From assembly GCA_030620005.1 (NCBI GenBank), contig JAUXAJ010000022.1:1-32504 (forward strand): a stretch of DNA of 32,504 bases, in the 5' to 3' direction. Shown here in pieces: positions 26,409 through 32,504 of the stretch; position 1 is the first letter of the stretch; every line of letters begins with the position of its first letter. The notes under the pieces are model-generated. The model worked only from the letters and a program-made list of their open reading frames with translations. It did not search any database and was not told the DNA's origin. The DNA is from Promethearchaeota archaeon. GTDB lineage: Archaea; Asgardarchaeota; Lokiarchaeia; Sigynarchaeales; SOKP01. The position numbers and the translations under genes were made by a program.

Positions 26409-27977
26409 ATGGGAGCGTATTTAAAAAATAGATTAAATAAATATTTTTTAAGAGATATCGATATATCTATAAATAATTTTGCTTATTTCTTGGCATCATT
26501 CGTGTTTTTTACGATTTCAATCGAATATCTTTTCATTTCTTTTTTAAGCTTGGTCCCTTCTGATTTAATCACCATGATGAGCTTAACAACAATAATAGTC
26601 CTATTCTTATCTCTCCTGCTCGCAGGGTTAATTATTGATAAATATAAAGATCGAATGAAGCTTTCGTTAATATCAGGATTTACGCTATTAATAGGCTTAT
26701 TTCTGGCTCTATTTTCAGAACCAATAATAGAAGCTATTGGCTTTTCAATGATAATCTTTTCAACGACAATCTATCTAATAGTTGTATTGACTATTGTAAC
26801 CCACGAATCTACAATATTAAATCGAGGAAGATTGTTCAGTATTTTACAGTTCTTAAGTTTTATTACTGCTACTGGCATTATAATGGCTGTGAATATGGAT
26901 CTATTATCCATAGTAGTGATCGAGGTATTATTGTTCTGCATTATTTATAAAATTCAAAAACAATATACTTATAAAGAAACTGATGAGAGATTAAGGTCTG
27001 ACTATAAATTTAGGGAAATTATTACAAAACATCCCATTCTAGGCTATCTAACGGCATTTCTGGTTCTTGGCTTTATATTAGGGAACGCATTCTTGTTTAA
27101 TCTTGATGTAATACTAGATCTAACTGTATTTTTATAAGTTTTTTCAATTTTTTTGGCCTTATCCGGCTTTTTATCAGACAATTTGGGTCGAAAAAGAAGT
27201 TTAGTAATAAGTATTCTGGTAATTTCATCGATGATAATCTTTGCAGGCATATTTTTAGAAGATTATTACAATTCTATCTTTCTTGGCATCTCAATTCCAA
27301 TAATTATCATCTCAATATTTGTTTTTTCATCAGACTTTTCGACAGAAAGAAATACAATTAAATATAGAGGGAGAATTGTCGCAATATTCTTCCTATTCAT
27401 AGCTGGCGGTTTCCTTTTTGGAATTTTACTAAAATACTTTCTCACGCAATTCTATTTAAAATATTCAGAAATATTATATTGGTTACCACGCTTAATTGAA
27501 AGTTCAAATTCATTCCTTTTGATTGTATTACTAGTTTGGATAATGCCATTACCCGAGATATTATCAGCTAAAGAAGCTAATTGGGCAAATACACTTAGAA
27601 ATATGTACATATTTTATAATAATTCAGTCTGTTTATATAATAAGAGTTTTCTTTCTGAACAAGAAACATTAGAACTTTTAAACGAAGATTTAATAACAAG
27701 CGGTCTTTCAGGAGTATTGTCAATAATAACTGAAATAACTAACGAAAAAAAAAAACTTAGAATTATCGACAAGGAGCGTGTAAAAATATATTTTTCTTAC
27801 GGAGCATTTTCAACTGTCGCCTTAATTTCAAGCAAATATTTACCTATTCTGTTTAAAAAGTTAGAAATTTTTACTAAAGCTTTTGAAAAACAATTTAAAG
27901 ATGATCTCGTTAATTTCAACGGAAAAACTGATCAATTCGTGAAGACAGATGATTTAATAACAAAATATTTTAAATAA
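26409..27977 (+). pseudogene. MFS transporter with C-terminal longin-like domain, in-frame TAA
   Basis: A single frame of 523 codons is broken once, by TAA at 27135-27137 after 242 residues. The sequence resumes in the same frame (VFSIFLALSGFLSDN). Both MFS halves are there: motif A occurs as GLIIDKYKDR in the first half and GFLSDNLGRKR in the second. The two halves have five or six spans each. Beyond the last span, about residues 397-520 form a soluble domain reading NMYIFYNNSVCLYNKS, then DLITSGLSGVLSIITEI, then KLRIIDKERVKIYFSYGAF, in the order of a longin/profilin-like fold. Either a nonsense mutation, a sequencing error, or two cooperating halves. The second half alone starts at ATG 27153. 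Confidence 0.75.
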
Positions 27978-28092
27978 GGAGAAATAAATTTTCAATCAAA
28001 AATCGCGATTTTTAATAAAATAAAACATAAACAATAAAAATAAATAAAAATTAAAATATGTTATTATAATACTAAATTATAATATTATTCAT

Positions 28093-28494
28093 ATGTCAAC
28101 TCCAATTCCAGAAACGCTTGAAGATTTATTATTGAAATTGCTTGCAGCAATCCCGGAAGTAAAATCTGCTGCTATAGTTTCCGTTGAAGGGTTGCCAATC
28201 GCTTCGGCTCTCCCAAATAATGTGGACGAGACGCGTATAGATATGCTATAATCGCGTATATCGCGCATAGCGGCGATGACGGCAGCACTTCTTTCTTTAG
28301 CAGAAAGAGCTAGTATCGAAATGAATAAAGGAGATTTCGATCGTTTAAGCATAAAAGGAACTGATGGATACATTATCGTGCTCCAAGCTGGAACCAACGC
28401 AGTCTTAACAGTCGAAACAACTAAAGATATTAAACTTGGCTTAATCCTCCTTGACGCTAAGCGAATGTGTGAAAAAATTGCGAAGCTCATATAA
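28093..28494 (+). pseudogene. Roadblock/LC7 gene interrupted by a 30-nt insertion with a stop
   Basis: The frame from ATG 28093 begins MSTPIPETLEDLLLKLL and AAIVSVEGLPIASALP, clear Roadblock/LC7 signatures. After VDETRI the family continues directly AAMTAALLSLAERA; here ten codons (28240-28269) intervene, containing TAA at 28249-28251. The frame is kept, so codons after the insert are in register to TAA 28494. An internal ATG at 28276 could start a 72-residue C-terminal piece. Without the insert the protein would be about 123 residues, the normal length. Homologous proteins dimerise and bind small GTPases. This copy is broken at DNA level unless the insert is removed or read through. Confidence 0.82.
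28240..28269 (+). repeat. 30-nt insertion with self-complementary sequence
   Basis: The inserted bases contain GCTAT (28245-28249) and ATAGC (28267-28271, using flanking bases) around CGCG-TATAT-CGCG (28253-28265), forming a hairpin. CGCGTATA also occurs as a direct repeat, just before the insert (28232-28239) and within it (28253-28260). The length is divisible by three. Confidence 0.6.
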
Positions 28495-28601
28495 TTTTTC
28501 TGTGTTAAATCACCATTTTAATCACAAAACCTAAAACTATTAATTTTATAGTACATTTCAAATCTCACTAATTATACTCAATTAACTTCATTTTATTATA
28601 T

Positions 28602-28606
28602 AGGTG
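28602..28606 (+). promoter_or_regulatory. Ribosome-binding site for rpo7 deciding an ATT start
   Basis: AGGTG lies seven bases before ATT 28614 and four before ATT 28611. No ATG, GTG or TTG precedes the conserved N-terminus in this frame, so this site supports ATT initiation. Confidence 0.5.
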
Positions 28607-28613
28607 CTTCATT

Positions 28614-29216
28614 ATTTTCAAGGTTTTTACAATTCAATCTAAAATCGAGATCCCACCATTTTTATTCGGTCAGGGAAAAATGATCTCTGCGCGAATAATA
28701 TTAAGCGAAGATTACGAGGGAATTATTTCTCGTAATTTCGGTTTTATAATCGCAATTGTCGATGTTCTTGATGTAGGCCAAGGGATAATCATTCCAGGTA
28801 GTGCAAACACCTTTCATCAAGTCACCTTCAGGATACTAGCTTTTAAACCGTCAATATCGGAAGTTGTTGAAGGAAACATTGTTGAGATTGTAGATTTCGG
28901 AAGTTTCGTAAGGTTAGGTCCATTAGATGGATTAGTTCATGTATCTCAGATCTGTGACGATTACATATCTTATGAGCAGGTTGGAAATCGATTCATAGGT
29001 AAAGAAACCGGAAGAATTCTTGAAGTGAACGATCCAATACGAGCGAAAATAATAGCAGTTTCATTAGGTACTGGACGGAGTGGAAAACTAGGATTGAGCA
29101 TGAGAGCTAAATTTTTTGGAAAAAAAGAATGGATTGAGGAAGATATTGAGGAAGATATTGACAGGAAACGAAACATTAGTTCAGTAAAACAAGATGAAGA
29201 TAGTGATAGTTCTTAA
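28614..29216 (+). CDS. rpo7: RNA polymerase subunit Rpo7 (RpoE')
   Basis: Stalk subunit that pairs with Rpo4 and binds emerging RNA. The N-terminal half of the domain, reading IFKVFTIQSKIEIPPFLFG and then EDYEGIISRNFG, matches the conserved Rpo7 start (MFKL...IPP-x-LFG...YEG). It lies upstream of the first ATG (28680). Hence the true start is probably ATT at 28614, giving about 200 residues; ATG 28680 would delete a conserved strand. The S1/OB domain follows: VVEGNIVEIVDFGSFVRLG, LDGLVHVSQICDDY, and RSGKLGLSMRAK. The tail is acidic. Spt4 follows 32 bases downstream, then DPCK, forming a conserved archaeal cluster. Confidence 0.9.
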   Translation: MFKVFTIQSKIEIPPFLFGQGKMISARIILSEDYEGIISRNFGFIIAIVDVLDVGQGIIIPGSANTFHQVTFRILAFKPSISEVVEGNIVEIVDFGSFVRLGPLDGLVHVSQICDDYISYEQVGNRFIGKETGRILEVNDPIRAKIIAVSLGTGRSGKLGLSMRAKFFGKKEWIEEDIEEDIDRKRNISSVKQDEDSDSS

Positions 29217-29248
29217 TATTATAATTCTAATCAAGAGGTAAGAACAAC

Positions 29249-29437
29249 ATGAAGGAAAGAGCGTGTAAAAATTGTCATTTAATAACTAAAAATGAATCTA
29301 TCTGCCCAAAATGTAAAACTCATTCTTTAAGTGAAGATTTTACCGGTGAAGTTATAATAATGAAACCGTTGGAGTCAAAAATCGCTGAATATTTGAAGAT
29401 TCATATACCTGGGAAATATTGCCTGAGAGTCCGTTAA
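29249..29437 (+). CDS. spt4: Transcription elongation factor Spt4 (RpoE'')
   Basis: 62-residue Spt4, which partners Spt5 on elongating RNA polymerase. The zinc ribbon is C6-x2-C9 and C19-x2-C22 (ACKNCH, CPKC). The family ending SKIAEYL, then IPGKYCLRVR, is intact, so the gene is complete. GAGGT about ten bases before the ATG serves as ribosome-binding site. It sits between rpo7 and the dephospho-CoA kinase gene (15 bases to the latter), so the three are likely one transcript. Confidence 0.93.
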   Translation: MKERACKNCHLITKNESICPKCKTHSLSEDFTGEVIIMKPLESKIAEYLKIHIPGKYCLRVR

Positions 29438-29452
29438 TTCATTTCAAGAAAA

Positions 29453-30091
29453 TTGAGTATTAAGCAATCAACATTAAGTTTTTTGATGCAAATGGATAAT
29501 GATTTGAAAATTCCAACGGATAAAAGACATCATTTCGCTCAACCATTAGATAAATTAATTTCTGGCACGAGAGATGAAACGCTCTCTGAAGTTGAGAAAA
29601 TTTTCAAGGATATATCTGCTCAAAACTGGGATATTCAGGCATTTCTGGTTGGAGATATCGTAACTAAAGATTTCCTCTCGAATCCTTTTTTGAGATCTTT
29701 TGTAAGAATATGTATCATTGACGAAAAAACACAATGTGATAAGATTGAAATGAGTACTGTGGAATTTTTTGAAGAAATCATTGAATTTCAAAATCCCGCA
29801 GGGATAATCCAAAAGGAAAGTTGGGAAATAATAAGAAAAGCAATTAATTCTAAAAAGAAGACATTGATAAATGTCACGGAAGGAGAAGAAGATTTATTAG
29901 TAATTCCACTCGTATTAGAGCTCGATTTAAAAGAAAATGTTAAGAAATACGTTTTTTACGGACAACCGCCAATAACAGACGCTAGAAAATCAATTCCCGA
30001 AGGGCTTGTCATGGTAGATGTTAACAGAAACGTTCAAAAAATGGTTAAAAAACTGGTTGAAATGATGAATAAGGTTCAAAAACCTTTTTGA
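29453..30091 (+). CDS. GTP-dependent dephospho-CoA kinase (DUF359)
   Basis: Archaeal-type last enzyme of CoA synthesis: it phosphorylates dephospho-CoA using GTP and is unrelated to bacterial CoaE. Family marks are FLVGDIVTKDFL near residue 63, IIDEKTQCD near 87, FQNPAGII near 112, TEGEEDLLVIPLVLEL near 141-156 and YGQPP near 168. Starts at TTG 29453; the residues after it align with the usual N-terminus, and no nearer ATG would be full length. Clustering with rpo7/spt4 is common in archaea. All main motifs are present, so it is probably active. Length 212 is near the family norm, with a short lysine-rich tail. Confidence 0.88.
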   Translation: MSIKQSTLSFLMQMDNDLKIPTDKRHHFAQPLDKLISGTRDETLSEVEKIFKDISAQNWDIQAFLVGDIVTKDFLSNPFLRSFVRICIIDEKTQCDKIEMSTVEFFEEIIEFQNPAGIIQKESWEIIRKAINSKKKTLINVTEGEEDLLVIPLVLELDLKENVKKYVFYGQPPITDARKSIPEGLVMVDVNRNVQKMVKKLVEMMNKVQKPF

Positions 30092-30335
30092 AAAAAAAAT
30101 TTTTTATTTATTGATGAGTACAAAATCTTAAATATTCTAAAGCTTCATCTACTAATTTTCACATAATTTTTTATCCCAAAAAACTCTTTGGAAATGCTAC
30201 ATTCTAGAAATTTAGTTTTTGAAGGCAATTCAAGTCATTTAAACTTTATAGTCTTTCATAATATTTATAAGATAAAATAGTTATTTTTATCTATGTCGTA
30301 TTTTGTCGGAGACCAAGTAAGAATCAAGTATTAAG

Positions 30336-30361
30336 CCCACCGAACACTTCGTATCGGAGGG
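30336..30361. repeat. Imperfect GC-rich inverted repeat in a gene-free gap
   Basis: CCCACCGA (30336-30343) pairs with TCGGAGGG (30354-30361) with one A-A mismatch across a ten-base loop. GTTGTTGACC follows directly. The gap 30092-30430 has no gene; this repeat is its only clear structure, lying just before the thiolase TATA-like TTTATATAT (about 30376-30384). It may be a regulatory hairpin, or the worn end of an IS200/IS605-like element, which also end in a short hairpin followed by a TTGAC-like site. Confidence 0.35.
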
Positions 30362-30430
30362 TTGTTGACCTTAACTTTATATATTCCCGATGCATATAAT
30401 ATAAATTAATTATTTTAATAAAAAAAAAGA

Positions 30431-31780
30431 ATGGAATTCAAAAAAAAAATAAATGAGTTGAATGAAGTGAAAAAATTAAGAGATTGTGTAGTTATTGATG
30501 CGGTTCGGACGCCTATAGGGAAGTCAGGACGCGCACAAATGTCAAAACTTGGTGGTGCATTTCGGGAATGTTCTGCTCAAGATTTACTGATCACCGTTCT
30601 CCAGGAAATAGTTAATCGAACTAAAGAAAAATGTCCGAGTTTTGATCCCAAGGAAATCGAAGATTGTCACGTAGGATGTTTATCTCAAATTGGGGAGCAA
30701 GGAGGAAATATTGCGAGGATAGCAGTGTTAATGGCGGGTCTTCCTGAGGAAATAGCTGGAGCGACCGTGGACCGATATTGTAACGCAGGTCTTCAAGCCA
30801 TCAATACGGTTTGCAATGCAATCAAGGTTGGTGATGGAGATATCATGATTGCTGCTGGTGTAGAAAGCATGACACATTATAGCATGGGAATTACTTTTGA
30901 AATCTGTAGTAGAGTCAAAAATTTTCCTGGTCCAATATTCTCCCCAAAATTGGTAAACTTCACGAAAAATTTCGTACCTCAAGGTGAAAGTGCTGAAATG
31001 ATCAACGATAGGTACGGTTTTACTCGAGAAGAACTGGATAAGTTTGGCATGTGGAGCCATCAAAAAGCAACTGAGGCCATGCGTAAAGAAGACGAGTATT
31101 TCAAGCGCGTGGTACCTGTGACTTACTTAAAAAAGGATACAGACGAAAAAATGAAGCCTATTATAGACGAAGCGACAGGAAAACAGAAAAAAGAAGAAGT
31201 TACGGTAAAAGTGGACCAAACGGTGCGTCCAATTTATTTAGATGACCCTGAAAAGGGGTGGGAAATGATAAGTCAGCTAAAACCAGTATTCAGAAAAGAA
31301 AGGAGAGGTGGTCGAGTCACTGCAGGAAATTCTTCGCAAATTGTAGACGGCGCAGCAGCGGTACTCTTAATGTCCCAGGAAAAAGCGGACGAGTTAGGCC
31401 TCAAACCAATGGCTCGAATTCTATCAACTGCGGTGGCAGGTGGGGATCCGAAAATAATGCTGTTAGCACCAATTCCCGCGATGAGAAAGTCCTTAGCACG
31501 TGCCGAGCTCACCGTCGATGACATGGATGTAATTGAACCTAACGAGGCCTTCGCATCACCGTGTCTAGCCTTTGCAAAAGATTTCAATTACGATTTCGAC
31601 GACCCCAGAGTTAATCCTACTGGTGGGGCTATTGCTATTGGTCATCCCATTGGCGCATCAGGCGTGATTTATTTTGGTGAAATGGTGCATTATATGAAAA
31701 ATCACAATAAACGATACGGAGTGCAGTTAATATATGGCGGAGGAAGTGTGGGGATCTCCTCTGTAGTGGAGGCTCTTTAA
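30431..31780 (+). CDS. Thiolase-family acyltransferase with altered second catalytic Cys
   Basis: 449-residue thiolase (acetyl-CoA C-acetyltransferase fold). The N-terminal part has VVIDAVRTPIGKSG at about 20-33. The nucleophile is C117 in DRYCNAGLQA. EPNEAFA and GHPIGASG give the Asn-Glu and His of the active site. The final motif, normally CxGGGxG with the acid/base Cys, reads IYGGGSVG, with Tyr435 in its place. So ordinary Claisen condensation or thiolysis may be impaired or different. An insert around 225-270 is charged (KKDTDEKMKP). No partner gene (HMG-CoA synthase or DUF35 OB protein) adjoins. Start ATG 30431; base composition is somewhat richer in G and C than the neighbours. Confidence 0.88.
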   Translation: MEFKKKINELNEVKKLRDCVVIDAVRTPIGKSGRAQMSKLGGAFRECSAQDLLITVLQEIVNRTKEKCPSFDPKEIEDCHVGCLSQIGEQGGNIARIAVLMAGLPEEIAGATVDRYCNAGLQAINTVCNAIKVGDGDIMIAAGVESMTHYSMGITFEICSRVKNFPGPIFSPKLVNFTKNFVPQGESAEMINDRYGFTREELDKFGMWSHQKATEAMRKEDEYFKRVVPVTYLKKDTDEKMKPIIDEATGKQKKEEVTVKVDQTVRPIYLDDPEKGWEMISQLKPVFRKERRGGRVTAGNSSQIVDGAAAVLLMSQEKADELGLKPMARILSTAVAGGDPKIMLLAPIPAMRKSLARAELTVDDMDVIEPNEAFASPCLAFAKDFNYDFDDPRVNPTGGAIAIGHPIGASGVIYFGEMVHYMKNHNKRYGVQLIYGGGSVGISSVVEAL

Positions 31781-31955
31781 ATTCGAAAATACACTCTTTT
31801 AAAAATTAAAAATTTTAAGAATATTTTCTTATTATCAGTATTATAAAATTCCAATTTTTTGAATTCATTAGAGCAAGGAATTCCATTGGCAAAATATAAC
31901 ACTGGCGGTTTGGTTAACGAATAAATCACTGTTCCTAATGTGCGACTTATATCCG

Positions 31956-31974
31956 GCTCATCTCCTTAATGAGC
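31956..31974. repeat. Perfect 6-bp hairpin after the thiolase gene
   Basis: GCTCAT (31956-31961) and ATGAGC (31969-31974) flank a seven-base loop. The gap 31781-32060 between convergent genes has nothing else that I can see. No T-run follows closely, so a terminator is not shown. Confidence 0.3.
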
Positions 31975-32060
31975 ACAAACAGGATCGTCGTGAGAAGATA
32001 AAATTGATAATTAAAAAAAAGTGTTGAAAAGAAAATCTCATTCATGTTTAAGGGATATAA

Positions 32061-32504
32061 TTAAGGAAGGCCTGTTCCTGGAATATCAACATTAACGTAT
32101 TCGATACGACCATCAATGAAATCAATACTACCACTATCCATTGTTTGCCTTGATGTGGCTATAAAAAGTGTTTTTCTTTCTGGTCCTCCTAACATGCAAG
32201 CGTACGCATCATTTTCTATTTTTACTACATGAGTAATTTTGCCCCCTTCAAGTACACGAGCAACTCTATGTCTTCCAGGCGCTGCAACCCATATTCCTCT
32301 TCCTTCATCAAGACAGATGCCGTCAGGAGCAAGAGTCTTTAGGTTTGCCCAAATACGACGATTGCTAAGAGAGCCATCTTCCATTATGTCAAATGCAGTA
32401 AGTCGGGTGGCAAAGGTTTCGGCCACGACGAGGGTGCGATCATCTGGAGTAATTACGGTTCCATTAGGGAATGCCATGTCCTCTGCAACGACTCGAGCAT
32501 TGCC
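32061..32504 (-). CDS. SMP-30/gluconolactonase-like beta-propeller protein, partial
   Basis: C-terminal part of an SMP-30/gluconolactonase/LRE-type beta-propeller. The frame is open to the window edge: codons before the internal Met encode NARVVAEDMAFPNGTVITPD, the family pattern in which FPNG precedes the repeated blades. The start therefore lies outside the window and ATG 32477 is not the start. LAPDGICLDEGRGIWVA supplies the conserved Asp-Gly-Ile segment of the metal site, and LFIATS a late blade. It ends at TAA 32061. Such proteins hydrolyse lactones or similar esters using a divalent metal. G and C content is higher than in most of the window. Confidence 0.85.
   Translation of the reverse strand, partial: GNARVVAEDMAFPNGTVITPDDRTLVVAETFATRLTAFDIMEDGSLSNRRIWANLKTLAPDGICLDEGRGIWVAAPGRHRVARVLEGGKITHVVKIENDAYACMLGGPERKTLFIATSRQTMDSGSIDFIDGRIEYVNVDIPGTGLP

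Noticed and set aside
29..28251. TAA reassigned to an amino acid, since three genes contain in-frame TAA
   Set aside because: TAA is the ordinary terminator of many intact genes here (taw1, the SMP-30 homologue, the Roadblock genes), and one of the three lies in an inserted sequence. Nonsense mutation or error is simpler.
28240..28269. Clear bulge-helix-bulge mRNA intron in the Roadblock gene
   Set aside because: The insert folds, but I could not draw a proper three-base bulge, four-pair helix, three-base bulge at both ends. Kept only as a minor possibility in the finding.
30336..30361. Inverted repeat as a transcription terminator of the rpo7 cluster
   Set aside because: It is about 245 bases beyond the last gene and is not followed by a T-run; archaeal termination relies mainly on T-runs.
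31258..31587. Open frames on both strands within the thiolase gene
   Set aside because: They overlap a fully conserved thiolase frame and have no recognisable content.
1..32504. CRISPR arrays, tRNA or rRNA genes
   Set aside because: Reading the gaps, I saw no regularly spaced repeats, no rRNA-like segments and no T-loop plus anticodon arrangement. A tRNA/CRISPR scan would confirm.

Overview
The window looks like chromosomal DNA from an Asgard archaeon, most likely of the Lokiarchaeia type. Archaeal information-processing genes are present: TFB, Rpo7, Spt4, a GTP-dependent dephospho-CoA kinase and the wyosine enzyme Taw1/TYW1. Mixed with them are families typical of Asgard genomes: a Ras/Rab-like GTPase, an Arf/Rag-like GTPase, two Roadblock/LC7 proteins, a longin-like domain, and a large protein joining a degenerate GTPase-like domain to helical repeats. 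The DNA is strongly AT-rich, uses TTG starts and has TATA-like promoters. No lineage search was possible, so the assignment is inference.

Layout. 1-8.3 kb: a ThrH-like phosphatase cut by an in-frame stop; a relic resembling an IS200/IS605 right end; Taw1 with an inserted segment; a nucleoside phosphorylase; an ATGA-coupled pair (zinc-ribbon membrane protein and triple winged-helix protein); an alpha/beta hydrolase next to a DUF2085 membrane protein; and an unknown helical protein. 8.4-15.1 kb: the 1067-residue GTPase-like/repeat protein, TFB, the Arf/Rag-like GTPase divergent from TFB, and a PHP phosphoesterase. 15.1-20.5 kb: two gene relics (one GC-rich), an M28 peptidase and its decayed paralogue, a Roadblock protein, an M20 peptidase homologue lacking metal ligands, and a Rab-like GTPase. 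20.7-24.0 kb: two unknown membrane proteins flanking about 1.75 kb without an evident gene. 24.0-28.5 kb: a NagD-type HAD phosphatase, a dolichol/phytol kinase-like membrane enzyme, an MFS transporter with a C-terminal longin-like domain split by a stop codon, and a Roadblock gene disrupted by a 30-nt insertion. 28.6-32.5 kb: rpo7-spt4-dephospho-CoA kinase, a thiolase lacking its second cysteine, and a partial SMP-30 protein.

Working together. The rpo7-spt4-DPCK order is a recognisable archaeal cluster. The GTPases, Roadblock proteins, longin-like domain and pseudo-GTPase/repeat protein are partner types in eukaryotic GTPase regulation and trafficking, and here they lie within one 20-kb stretch, although not in one operon. 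The region also carries signs of decay and rearrangement: three genes with an in-frame TAA, one frameshifted paralogue, a 69-bp copy of a piece of the HAD gene, and rpo7 apparently starting at ATT. Some of these could be assembly errors; reads would settle that.
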